Part shown: positions 10,253 through 21,838 of the stretch, piece after piece
Layout of the letters: each line of letters begins with the position of its first letter
Position numbering within the stretch: the first letter of the stretch is position 1
The notes under the pieces: model-generated
What the model was told of the DNA's origin: nothing
What the model saw: the letters and a program-made list of their open reading frames with translations, nothing else
The model's database searches: none
Program-made: the position numbers and the translations under genes
DNA from: Torreya grandis
Taxonomy: Eukaryota > Streptophyta > Pinopsida > Cupressales > Taxaceae
Assembly: GCA_037957365.1 (NCBI GenBank)
Contig: JARHVA010000224.1
Coordinates: 3,445,501 to 3,509,500 of the forward strand
DNA length: 64,000 nt
Direction: 5' to 3'

Positions 10253-10671
10253 TTTTGGTGGGAAAAGCCAAATTTAAACTCTTGAAAGACTAGCACTAAA
10301 ACTACCATATAGGAATAAAAAATAAGGATGGTCTAATCAACCTAAGACCTATTATACCATCAAACAACCATAATTTGAAATTAAAAACCAAAATTGAAAA
10401 AAAAACTAATCCTAAAAGTGATGTTCCTACATCAATTGTCACTCATTATCACCAAGTAGCATACGAAACAAGTCACATCTAGTAAACATTTTGTAATTTT
10501 TATGGTCAGATATGAACATAAGAAATTAATCACAACACCAATTCATACTGAAGTTCCTCTAGTATTAATAAAAAAAAATTCAGAGTTAAAACTCAAGTTA
10601 GAATAATTCAAGGATAATTTTCAACTACCAAAGGAAGTGCATAAACACTATGTGGTGAGGCACACTATTGA
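10253..10671 (+). pseudogene. Element D part 1: end of chromovirus protease and start of RT
   Basis: The plus strand near 10253-10360 gives GKAKFKLLKD and IGIKNKDGLINLRPI, which loosely fit the end of a chromovirus protease. From about 10487 a clearer frame reads FVIFMVRYEHKKLITTPI, then FKDNFQLPKEVHKHYV and RHTID. The last blocks match the conserved linker before plant chromovirus RT (usually F-x-D-V-F-P-x-D-L-P-x-G-L-P then H-x-IDLIPG). The frame is cut at 10671 by element B and resumes at 16733 with the residues expected next. One in-frame stop lies before FKDN. Confidence 0.65.
10667..10671. repeat. Target-site duplication of element B, left copy
   Basis: ATTGA at 10667-10671 sits directly left of the LTR start of B. 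The right copy at 16728-16732 is ATTTA, one base different. Removing B and one copy restores the expected coding frame of element D, which supports these exact boundaries. Confidence 0.7.
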
Positions 10672-11847
10672 TGAAATGTCCCACTTAGGAAAAAATAATG
10701 CAATTTTGGAATTTAAAGCTATCCCAAAGAATGAAACACCAATTTTATTTTTATTTTAAACCCTAACTTAAAAAATTACATAATTCTAAAAGTGGAGATT
10801 ATGCATGAGAATAAATTCCAATTCACTTAGAAAACCCTCATAAAAGTATGTAAATTCAATAATAATTTTGGGGTGAAACCCTTGAACATCAAATTTTATT
10901 TTTAGCTCAAATGCAAGCTTGAAAATTAGAATTAAACACATATAATACATGAGTGAAAAAACATAATATTCTAAACCTCAAACGGTATCAATGCCAATGT
11001 TTGACCCCTCTTGTTAAGTTTCCCCACTCGCAGAAGATTCTTTGAGCTACGACCACCTCCCAAACACTAACCTATATTTTTTCCCACCTCAATTAACCCT
11101 TAAAACAATTTTTCCCAATCTTCCAAACTAATTCCCCCAAATTTGAAGGGATGCCAAAGCTGATTTGTCACTTCTAGAAGCTATCTAATTGATTCACCCA
11201 CCTCTTAGGGATGTTCAATTAATATTTGTCCAAGCATGATTTCAAAGTAATATCACCATGTGAGTATTGAGGGTTTCCTTCCCAAAGAGATGATTGTGTG
11301 AGAAAATATGCTTAACATCAATTGAATTAATTAATAAATGATAGATAGATGCCAAAGCTGCCAAAGTTGATTTATCACTTCTTGAAGTTGTCTAATTGAT
11401 TCACCCACCTCCTAGGGTTGTCCAACTAATCTTTGTCCAAGCATAATATCTGAATAAGATCACCAGTTTTGTATTGAGGATCTACATCGTTGAATACTTG
11501 AAGCCAATGAGGGTTTTCATTCCAAAGAGTTGATTGTGTGAGTAAACATGCATAACAATAAATGAATTAATTGATAGATAATAGATAGATGCTGAAACTA
11601 GAAATCTTCACCTTTTATACCTTTTCCACTCAAACTCCAAACTTACTTTATTTTAATAATAAAACATAAGTTGTTGACATTACTTTTTGGCCACTTAGTC
11701 ATATTATTGAGTTTATTTTAAAGTATTTGAAAATACTTTTTATTTTAATAATAATATTATTATTAAGTTACCCAAAGGAATAGAAATGACTAGACCTAAT
11801 TTAAATAATATTATTAATTATTTTAATCTATAAAAGGGGACATTACA
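10672..11847 (-). repeat. 3' LTR of element B (1176 bp)
   Basis: It matches 15720-16727 along most of its length, with shared phrases such as AATGTCCCACTTA at the start and TTGGGGTGAAACCCTT and CCAATGTTTGACCCCT in the middle. A minus-strand TATA box (GTATAAAAGG) lies at 11611-11620. It is longer than the other LTR mainly because of an internal duplication. Confidence 0.85.
11149..11591. repeat. Tandem duplication in the B 3' LTR
   Basis: The block starting GGGATGCCAAAGCTGATTTG (about 11149) and containing CTAATTGATTCACCCACCTC, TTTGTCCAAGCAT and GAATTAATTAATAAATGATA recurs from about 11349, in a slightly longer form. The right LTR has only one copy (about 16230-16470). The units are about 200 and 240 bp and have diverged from each other. 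Confidence 0.7.
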
Positions 11848-14800
11848 ATCTGAGCTTCCCAAAATTGCTTGTCCTCAAGAAATTAAAACCTCTTATGCTT
11901 AAGTACCATTATGCCAAAGTGATAGTAAATGTTATAGCACCCATAGAGCCTAGATCTTGTACCTATCAAGTGGGATAACTCCTACCAAAAAACATAGTGT
12001 GATATATCTTTGATATCCCAAATGGATAATGAATGCAATTCATCGATAAGATGATCCTCCAAAATTTGTTGATGTCTCAAGGCACCCATAAAATCCTACA
12101 AAATTGAAATCTGCCATATGCTCTCCCCCTTATGTTGTTGTTGTTGTCCCATAGTTGTGAAGTGGTAGAACCTCTGCCACCAATTATCATGGGGTCTACT
12201 CCACCCATTACACACATTTATATGTACCCCTTTAATGAAGTATTCTATCCATAGTATGATAACATATTCCATACATTTCATTAAGGTCAAAGGCTACCCC
12301 AATGTCTCAAAACTATATTTATATTGTACCCATCTTCTCTTCTCATATGATGAAGGATCCCAAAGACTTACTTCATGACTATAGCCTTGAGCTCTAGTGG
12401 GTGCCATAATGTTTTATATTAAGGTAAAAGCAGGTTTTGAAGGGGCCCCAAAACCCTCATGGCCAAACCGTGGGTGCCATAATGTTATTGTGGGTTGATC
12501 CCTCCAATTCATGGCATAACACAACTTGTGTGTAGGCTAGAAATAAATCATAATAGACACAAGTCACTTGGTATTCCATCCAAATAAACACTAGGATGGT
12601 TGGGATGATTGTAAAAATGTATAGTTGTTCATGACTGTAAATATTAAGACCAACAATATAGAAATGATGTAAAAGATATAAATATGATAAACCCATGCAA
12701 AATTTAGTAATGTGATCAATGTAGAGGTAATAGGCATCCATACAAGGACTAAAATCTCTTCATTAGTCATCACCAACTTGAAAATACTCTTTCTCATGAT
12801 TGAAACCCCTACAAAATCACTGGTGTGAGTACCCATGCAATGATGTGATGGATAATAATATTGATGACAACAATATTAGTGATGGAAATTAGGCTCATAA
12901 ATATCTTGGTATGCTTTTGATATCATATGATGATATCACCTCATCATTGTTTCCATATTCATCACCATGTGCTTCTAATACTTGGAGAATCATATTTTCC
13001 ATCCCACCAACACCAACTGCAACCCTATACTCTTCATCATTAAATTGAGTTGATAATAAACTCAATTTCTCTATCTCATCCTTGTCTTCTTTATCATTCA
13101 TACTCTCTACCTCCATTCTAGGTTTATTAAACTTTTCTTTTTTTACACTTGATATTGCATTCCCTAATCTACCAAGAATTGGAGATAGTTATGGTCAAGA
13201 AAAAAACACTTCTTAAATGGAGGAAATGTCTTTTCCTTAAAAACTTTTATGCCTCCCACTTACTACATTTAGACTTCCTTTTGCATTTCCTTTTGGGAAC
13301 ATCCTTGTACAATCACTTTCCAAATATCTCTTGTCTCCATGATGACTTGAAGACTATTCTCTACTATTTTCACATCCTTATCAACTGTCTCTTTAAATGT
13401 TGCTACCATAATATCATATTTTTTCTCTTATTCACTTCAGGTATCTTACCTATGAACATGTCAGACTGAACCACACTCATCCCTTTTGTTTTCTATTTTC
13501 TCCATTTCTGGACTTGCACATAGAACACACACATTAGGAAAATCAAGAGCTTTCAACATCACTCCTTCAACCACTTCATCATGCCTCATAGACATGTTGC
13601 CCAACTTTCTTCCATTGCTTGAATTTTTTAATATCTTCTATTCATATGATTTACTTTCAAAGGTCCATTCATGCTACCCCAAGAATGGCTATAACATTTC
13701 ATATTCTTCCTTAGAATCAGACTTGTAGTGGTTGAAAACCAATTTGCACTAATTGTACATGCTTCAACATTGACATTAGGCTGAAAATTATTCCACCATG
13801 TGATTGAAAATCCTTTTATAGTTGTCATAAAAGTGTAAAAGGGGATCAACAATCACTAAGAGTAGATGAAATAATGGTATAGTATATTTTATACTAAAAA
13901 TCCTTCGTAAAATACATCAATGATAATAAACTAGAGGCTAGAAACAACTACACTCTAACTAGAAATACTTCAATAATAGAGACAAACTGAAAATCACTCA
14001 ACCCTTATGCTTAGAACCACTATAATGGCTGCCAAAATAATGTTGGGCAAGCTTAAAATGTGGATAACATCAGGCCTACAATCTAGAATGGTGAAGCCAT
14101 TTTGTAAACTCTTATCCTCCTTGACGTCTCCTTCACACATCCAAGGGTGGAAAATTTGTATGTGGCTTGACTCCAAAAAACCATGCTATGTGAGTCATAA
14201 AACCTTGGACAACAAAAAAATAACATCTATTGTGCTTAATAACTTCCCAAAACTAGTATCTTACTACCTCAACAATGGTGACTTTCTCTATAGCATTGTC
14301 TTCAAGTGTAGGACTTGGTTCCAAAGAGTGATCATCCTTGTAGATCAAATGATCACTTAGATCCCACTCTTTTATGCTCACACCATTTTGAACTTATATG
14401 AAAGGATATATGTGCCACTTGATACTCAACGTGTTTTTCATCTTATCATCATTTTTAACATGTTGCCCATTAAGACAAGATTCATGTAATGACACATTAG
14501 GAAGCAATAAATCTGAAATATGATCATTCTTGTCATACCTTATACTATCACTAAATTTTTCACCTTACTTTTCCAAATTAGAATTTTTTGAGATACCCTC
14601 AATGCCTCCAATACCAACAAATATCTAATGGTGGCATGATATGAAAATTTAAGCAAGCTAGAAACCAACATTATTGACTTGTGAAGCTCGTATTTCATGT
14701 GCATGCCTCCCAACAAAGTTTTTTTGGAACTCCACCTTTTAACCTTCTTGAGTTTTAGTATTCCTTCCATATTCTGGATTATTGTAGAGTTGATCCAAAA

Positions 14801-15703
14801 TATATATTTTTAATGCCTTAGCTCAAATATTTTTATCAAATCTACTATATTGAAGGCTCAAAAATTTGGCATTAACCTAAAATTCCTTTCCAAGTCCTTG
14901 CAAAATTTATTTTTCTCCATGTTCTACCCTAAAAATTGGAGAATCATTTCCCCTAATTTTTGGAAGGTGTTGTTTTAATTAAGAGGTTATCAACTTAGCT
15001 TCCTTAAATTTTCTCCACCATTCATCACACCTTTTTTGGGTTATTATCACTTATTCTACACTTGCCTACAATGTAGTTGGTTTCATTTCAAGACTAGGAT
15101 CCACTTTTGTTTTTATCTCCTTCCACATCATTAGGGAAAAATTATGTTCCTTTTGGGCTGGAACATTTTTTCCACTTTAATTTTGTATGATAGTTGCTTC
15201 CACGGGTTGTTTTCTCTCCCTTCCTTACATCCCTAATTTTTCATCATGCTCTACAATTATAATTAGAAATTATTTTCTTCTTTTTTTCTCTAGTAATGTT
15301 GAAAGTCTCCTTGTGTAGCTTGTGTTTTATACCTTGGTCTAATTCCAACTCAATTTTTCTTCATTGTGATTGATATTTCTTCTTGGATCTCAATTGAAAG
15401 GGTACTAATTATAGCTGGCAACAATTTCATTAACTATAGAAGGTTGGGTTTCCATCACCAAAATGGTTTCTCCTCTTAGAAGGAAGGTAGGCTGGAGTGA
15501 CCTTACTAAAGAATCACTTATGGTCCTTGGTGGCTAAATATATATATTTTACCTTGAATAACTTCACCATTTAGATTTTGCATGGTATGGATCAATCATG
15601 GAATCATATTAGCCAATCTGTCTTACCCTTGGGCAAACCTCTCACATCAAAAAATTTAACTACCATTTTATCTTCTCTTTTTGAATCACAAGCTAGCTAG
15701 AAT
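11848..15703 (-). other. Internal region of element B, no recognisable domains
   Basis: About 3.9 kb with only short broken frames on both strands. Next to the left LTR the minus strand reads LKHKRF-stop-FLEDKQFWEAQI, which resembles the very end of a chromovirus polyprotein running into the polypurine tract. The rest is AT-rich with no gag, protease, RT, RNase H or integrase motif that I can find on either strand. Some minus frames (around 12460-12840) are hydrophobic and rich in Ile, Leu and Tyr, but they have stops and no family signature. Confidence 0.55.
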
Positions 15704-15718
15704 CAAGTGTTGATACCA
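15704..15718 (-). promoter_or_regulatory. Primer-binding site of element B
   Basis: On the minus strand the LTR end (GGGACATTTTA) is followed after one base by TGGTATCAACACTTG. TGGTATCA is the core of the initiator-Met-tRNA primer site used by many plant retrotransposons (TGGTATCAGAGC). It fixes the element orientation as minus. Confidence 0.7.
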
Positions 15719-15719
15719 C

Positions 15720-16727
15720 TAAAATGTCCCACTTAAGGCAAAATAATGTAGTCCTAAAATTTTCACCTATCCCAAAAAATGAAACACCAACTCTAATTTT
15801 TTGTTTGAAACCCTAAGTCATAAAAATTACAAAATTCTAAAAGTGCAAATTATGCATGAGGATAAATTCCAATTCACTTAGAAAACCCTCATAAAATTAT
15901 GTAAATTAAATATTAATTTTGGGGTGAAACCCTTAAATATCATATCTAATTTTAGCCCAAATACAACCTTGAAAATTAGAATTAAACATAATTGATACTA
16001 TGAGTGAAAAATAATAATATTCTAACCCTCAAACAATATCAAGGCCAATGTTTGACCCCTTTAGTGAAGTCACCCCACTCTCAGAGGCTTCTTTGAGCTG
16101 CAAATACCTCCCAAACACTACCATATGGTTGCACCGATCTTAATGAAGCCTCCAAACATGGCTGCACCAACCTCAATGAACCCTCCAAATAGCTACACCT
16201 AAGCTCCCAAATTGATTTAACCAACTCCCAAGGGTTGCTAAAGCTGATTTATCACTTCCTGAAGCTATCCAATTGATTCACCCACCTCCTAGGGTTGTCC
16301 ACCTGATCTTTGTCCAAGCATGATATCTAAATAATATCACCAATTATGTATTGAGGATCTACATCCTTGAATACTTGAAACCAATTAGGGTTTTCATTCC
16401 CAAGCGCTAATTGTGTGAGCAAATGCGCATAACAATAAATGAATTAATTGATAGATAATAGATAGATGCCAAAGATAGACATCTTCACCTTATTTTATAC
16501 CTTTTCCACTCAAAATCCAAACTTACTTTATTTTAACAATAAAACATAATTTCTTAACATTAAGTTTTATCCACTTAGTCATATTATTATTTTTACATTA
16601 AAGTATTTAAGAATACTTTTTATTTTAATAATAATAATAATATTAAGTTACCCAACAGATTAAAAATGACTAGATATAACTTAAATAATATTATTAATTA
16701 TTTTATTCTAAAAAATGGAACATTATA
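15720..16727 (-). repeat. 5' LTR of element B (1008 bp)
   Basis: This is the partner of 10672-11847. Its terminal dinucleotides have decayed (TA in place of TG or CA at each end). The TATA box equivalent lies near 16491-16500. It also carries a small local expansion near 16130-16200, where the phrase on GCACCAACCTCAATGAACCC is repeated. Confidence 0.82.
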
Positions 16728-16732
16728 ATTTA

Positions 16733-18589
16733 TTTGATCTAGGTAGACTACTTCTATTTAATGCCTCTTTACATACAATAGGTCATTTCCAGAGAATGAA
16801 GAAATTAAGCAGCAAATCCATGAACTTATGGACAAAGGACATATCAAGCCCAACTCATCACTTTAAGGCATCCCAATTGTGATTGTATCAAATAAATATG
16901 ACAAATGGGTGTTGTGAATTGATTAAATTACTCTTAATGATATCATAAAGAATAACCAGTATCCTCTTTTAAGAATTGAGGACTTGCTAGACTAGCTTCA
17001 TGGTGCAAAATATTTCACCAAAGTTGATCTTAAGTCTAGGTATCATCATATTATTTTTGATCCTATAGATGTATGTAAGACAATGTTCAAGGACAAATAA
17101 GGTTTGTTTTAATGGCTAGGCATGCCCTTCAGTTTGAATAATGCACTAGCTACATTCATGTAGATGGTGAAATATATTATCAAGATGTTCACTACTTCAT
17201 TTCTTATAGTATAAGTTGACAAAATCTTAATCTTCAATAAACATGGAATGAACATCTACGCCATATAGAGAAAGTGATTGAAACTTTATGGAAACATGAT
17301 TTTTATACACATTTGGAGAAGTGTTCATTTGTTATGAAGGAGATTCAATATCTAGGATACATAATAGATGCACAAAAAGTGCATGTGGACTCGACCAATA
17401 TTCAAGTCATCTAGGAATGGCCAAAACCAAATAACCTCATAGAGATTTACAGATTCTTAGGATTGGAAATTTTATAAAATATATTTGTAATTGGTTATTC
17501 TCATGTGACTTGGCCACTAAAACAAATTGCCAAAGGTGGCACTAAAGTAAAGTTCATCTAGGAAGCTACACAATAGAAGTCATTCAAATATTTAAAATAT
17601 AAACCCTATTCCACACCATTACTTAATTTACCAAACCTTTAACAATAATTTTATCTTGATAAATATGCCTTTAACATCACACTTGGATCGGTCCTCCTCA
17701 ACATGGCCACCCGGTTGATAACCATAATGAAATGTATACTTCATCAGCAAAAAACTACCCAACCTATGATCATGAACTACATGCTATTATTCATGCATGT
17801 AAGAATTAGAAGCATTATACATTTGGCAAGGAGATTTTTACACACACAGATCATAAACTAATTCAATTCTTATAGACCCATAGTAAGCTACAACAAGAGT
17901 GGCATAAAAAATAGTCTTCTTATCTACAAGCAATTCCATCTAAACATCAAACTTAAGAAGGGAAGTGTGAATCTAGTTGCCTATTATTTGAGCCATCTGA
18001 TAGTTTAATATCTCTTTTTTGTACTTAATGCATGTGGAAATTAAGTCAACACGTGTTCAAAATTATATCCATCTAACATGGATTTTTTAGATATCTATTA
18101 AAACTTGCTTTGCATTAATTTAGTTCCAAATTTCTGCTTATAAGATGTAATATTATATCACCTTGGGAACTTATGAATTTTATGTGAGGTAGAGAGATAA
18201 AAACTAATATGGGAGGATCATTTTAAGGTTTTAGGATATTTTAGAGTTGAAAATAATCTTGTGGTGTCGTAGAAGTACTTCTATTTGCCACTTCTCATGT
18301 TTGATGTATCCACACACATCAAATCTTGTACCATATGTGTAATTACAAAGCCAGTTAATAAGAAACAAGGGTCATACACACCTATATTGGTTCTAATGAG
18401 GCTACATGAATCTATTTCCATGGAATATATCTTAGGTTACCCTATGACCAAGCATAGTAATAATTGTATTTATGTACAAGTTGATAGATTCTCAAAGAAG
18501 GAATTCTAATACCATTTAATAAAACAATATCAACTCTAAAAAAAATCAATTATAATTTCAACATGACTGAATCTATTTTAAAATATCAT
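16733..18589 (+). pseudogene. Element D part 2: chromovirus RT, RNase H and integrase
   Basis: Plus frames broken by stops give a chromovirus pol. RT blocks in order are FPENEEIKQQIHELMDKGHI (16793), YPLLRIEDLLD, HGAKYFTKVDLKS (about 17018), MPFSLNNALATFM, then a catalytic strand that reads VDKILIF where the family has YLDDILIF, and IQYLGYIIDA (17350). RNase H remnants run from about 17640 to 18005, ending VNLVAYYLSHL. Integrase starts near 18250, with KSCTICVITKPVNKKQGSYT in the zinc-binding part and ESISMEYILGYPMTKHSNN and VDRFSK in the core. The frame then decays and ends at 18589 against the LTR of element H. Both RT active-site loss and many stops make it dead. Confidence 0.82.
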
Positions 18590-19408
18590 TGTATGCACCT
18601 AAATCCACTCACCTTAATCATTCTAATTAATCCCACTAATTTATCCCATTTATCCTAATCCTAGTCATTTATCTAATATTCCCCTTTATCATTTCCTCAT
18701 TTACTAACCATAGTCCTACCCCACTTCTTAATTAATTCCCCTAATCATCCCTTAATCCTATCCTAATCTATATTATTCATTATTTGGGAATTTTAAATTC
18801 CTATGACCCACCTACCCATCTACTAAGCCTATTCTTAGGCTCTCCTACACCCCTAGTCCCTAATCACCCATCTAATCCCTATTTAATCCCTTACCTAATC
18901 CTAATCAATCCCTAAGAGGATTATAGAATCTTCCAATTCTATAATCCTCTATAAATTAGCCTTCTCCCTCTAAAATCCTCTATTCTAGAGGCTTCCAAGG
19001 AATTAAAAATTCCTTGGAAATTCCTCAACCATTGATCCCAATGGGCCAAGATTGAATTCTAGCCATTGATTCTTCCCTCAATTTTAGATATAAATAGGAC
19101 ATTTATCCATGTCTAAGTTAAATACAAGCTAAGAGGCAATGACATGAACTTGAATCCACATACTAAATCGATGATCAAGCAACCATAATGTCAAAATCTG
19201 AGTCTAAGGTAATATCAATTTAATCCTCTTGTATTTTATCCATTTAAGCTTGGTTTGGAGCAATTAACTTTAGGATTAGAATGTTGGTTTGAATTCTGTA
19301 TTCATCTATTTGCATTTTATCCTAATGGATCTAAATCTTACTTAGGTAGTTTGATATTTTGGGTTTAAATTGCATGATTTAATCCATTTATTCAAAATTT
19401 ATATTACA
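18590..19408 (+). repeat. 5' LTR of element H (819 bp)
   Basis: The LTR start is read as TGTATGCACC at 18590, where the D integrase frame stops matching. The end is read as ATATTACA at 19408, next to a primer-binding site. The first half is a C/T-rich tract, and a TATA box (GATATAAATAGG) lies at 19087-19098, leaving about 310 bp of R-U5. The second LTR is outside the window, so the left edge rests on the end of D homology and on similarity to the TGTAGACA start of elements E and F. Confidence 0.55.
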
Positions 19409-21838
19409 TTTTGATGACCATAGTGGGATAAATCCCTTTAATTAAACAATTTTGTATTCTATAAGTGTTTTTGGCAGCTTACAAGATTGATTAGATAGGA
19501 ATAAGTTTTGAATTTGGAATAAATTTTCATGCATAGGTGATACTTACGACATCACTCTATAAGTCAGGACATTATAGTGGTGGTTTTGCCTCGAGAGTCA
19601 TAGTATTGTACTAACCACCAATTTTCTTTGACAAGATTTTTACCCTTTTACAATACCATGATTTAAAAGTTGGATTTTTGTATTGAAAGTAATGATTTTG
19701 CATTATAATCAGTAATTTTATGCTAATAGTGTTTGCTTGATTCTAACAAGTTCTTAACCATCTACAAAATTGTGAATTTGAGACTTGTGATATTGACTTG
19801 CAAGTCACATATTGCAATGACAGTCGTGGCATTAAGATTTATCCCAAATATTTTAATAATTTTCCTTTGTTCTCTAGCTTACAGGTTCAATCTTGTCATT
19901 TTCTATTTTTCAATAAGATCAGTGATCATATAGGCCCATTTTGCAAGCTTATTTAACTCATCTTGGGTCTTGGAAGATTTTTATTAAACACATTTGTGAT
20001 TGAGGAACTATCTTTGTTAATCACATTTTTGTAAGAGGTTTTATCTTTGTAACTTGATGTGTGACTGTTGATTAAAGGAAAGTTTATTTGAAGAAAAAAC
20101 ATCATAGACTTAACCTTTTTACTATCCTCTACAAAAATTCTAATCACATAGTCACGGTATTGACCTAAGAATAGCAATATTGCACTAACAATAGTGATAT
20201 TGTGATTTTGGTCATTTTGAGGGATGTTTTATTTTATATCTCTAATTTCATATGATTTTGGGGTAACTCTGATCAAGAAAACATCTTGATATTATGTTTG
20301 AATTGACCATTTTGATTAAAATATTGTCTTGATATCCTTTTTATAAATTTTTTGATACATAAGTTTGAAATCTGCCATGATTGTCTATGAATGGGCATTT
20401 TAGGCATTTAGGCAACCTATCATAATCTGTCTAAGCATCTATTTTGATCAAAAATAAAAAATTTGAAGTTTTATGCTTTATCATAAAATCACTAATTGTA
20501 AAATCATGACATTGCTTTATCAATTGTGATATTACTCTAACAATCACAGTTATGCATTAACTGTCTGGTTGACCATCACAATTAACTATTTGTGGTGATA
20601 TCACAACTCATGATTATTGGTTTTTCTTGGTATTTATGACATTGTAGTCTCTAGTTGTGATTTTTATTTTCATTTGACTGTACATGTATGATATTGCATT
20701 TTGAATTTATAATTTTTTACTCATTTTGCCTTCAAAATTGTCCTTTTTAAGTGTATTTTGAAGTCATTTTTGGTGAATGTTAAGTAATTTTAAGCCTCCA
20801 ATAAGGCCCAAATGGCCTTTGGCATCAAGGGCTCCACCCCTTGACACTGCCCTATAACTTGGGGTGTATTTCCTGAACCCCACAAGGGGCTTTGCCCTTT
20901 GACCCTGTAAGGGATGTTGTCCCTTGACCCTACTAGGGGTTGCTGCCCCTAAACCCCCACATCATGGACCACTCACCCAAAGAAATTATAGAGATAAATC
21001 ATGAATTTTTTGAATTGTTTTTAGTAAGGCCTATTAAACTAACATTTTATTTCTTGTAGGGATGATTTTTGACTTGCTAGCATCTTCTTTTATAGGTCAT
21101 ATTTTGGTATAACATTTTGTTTTACAAGTTACCCCTCAAGATTGTTAATCAAAAGTAATAATCATTATCTTTTAGGTTGCCTCTTTAAAAAGTGCCAATA
21201 AAACTTATAATCATTTTCTTGTAAGCTACCTATCAAAGACATTTTGGCATCTTAAAACTCATTTTTGTCTAAAATCATTTTAATCACTTTATTGTCTAAA
21301 TTCCTTGTATATTATTTATATATCTTTGCATCTTTATGTATCTCAAATCTAATTAATTGGTTAATTAATATCTTTTGGCCTACCTATTTGTCACACAAGG
21401 GATATAGTAGGATATGCTCTCCTCTTTGTGTCCTTGCAATTATTTTTAGCAAATAAAAAACCACTAATAAACCCTCCCATTTTTATTTTATAAGAGCAAC
21501 ATGATGTGGAATTAACACCCATGCACTTTCCATAGTCTTAGGGGGATAATGACCATGGATTTCACCACCATGTACTAATCTACACTTTGTGTTCTAGTAG
21601 AGTATAAATATCAAGGACATCTATCATTAGGCTAAGTGGTTGACCCCATACAGGTCATCCATGAAAAAGAAGAGTTAATTATATGAACAAAGCATCAGAT
21701 AACACCCTATATAGACTTAGGCCCCATCATACCTATCATATATCGAGGATACCTTAGAGATCTTATACAGCCTAGCATAGGACCTTTTGGTCATAACATG
21801 CAACTTGTCAGAGTTAGGAATGGCTCGTAAGTAGCCAT
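19409..21838 (+). other. Primer-binding site and long leader of element H
   Basis: TTTTGATGACCATAGTGGGA at 19409-19428 is a decayed form of the TTTTGGTGACTCCACTGGGG site beside the LTR of element A. The following 2.4 kb is non-coding. It contains many loosely repeated phrases on GATATTG, CACAGTATTG and TGCATTAAC (about 19500-20680), similar in style to the leader of element E at 23020-23340. It is cut at 21838 by element E. Long repetitive leaders are usual in Ogre-like elements. Confidence 0.5.
20825..20965. repeat. 26-bp GC-rich hairpin repeats in the H leader
   Basis: Units such as AAGGGGCTTTGCCCTTTGAC, AAGGGATGTTGTCCCTTGAC and AGGGGTTGCTGCCCCTAAAC follow each other at about 26 bp, after one or two weaker units. 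Each unit is itself a short imperfect palindrome. The block stands out in base content from its AT-rich surroundings. Confidence 0.75.

Larger units (their letters stand above)
10672..16727 (-). mobile_element. Element B: non-autonomous LTR retrotransposon with chromovirus-like ends, inserted in element D
   Basis: Two direct repeats (10672-11847 and 15720-16727) flank 3.9 kb of internal DNA. Minus orientation is shown by a primer-binding site beside the right LTR (TGGTATCAACACTTG on the minus strand, 15704-15718) and by a chromovirus-type pol end and polypurine region beside the left LTR (minus-strand CTTGAGGACAAGCAATTTTG, about 11860-11879). The LTRs begin TGTAATGTCCC in minus orientation and end near GGGACATTTCA. 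A 5-bp imperfect duplication flanks it. I recognise no gag, RT or integrase inside. Confidence 0.8.

Noticed and set aside
7475..10671. C and D as two halves of one chromovirus
   Set aside because: They lie on opposite strands and C has its own leader and primer-site-like sequence; without an inversion breakpoint, separate elements are simpler.
12457..12836. Hydrophobic minus-strand frames that look like a small membrane protein
   Set aside because: AT-rich non-coding DNA readily gives Ile/Leu/Tyr-rich frames; two frames overlap, neither has a family signature, and they lie in the interior of element B.
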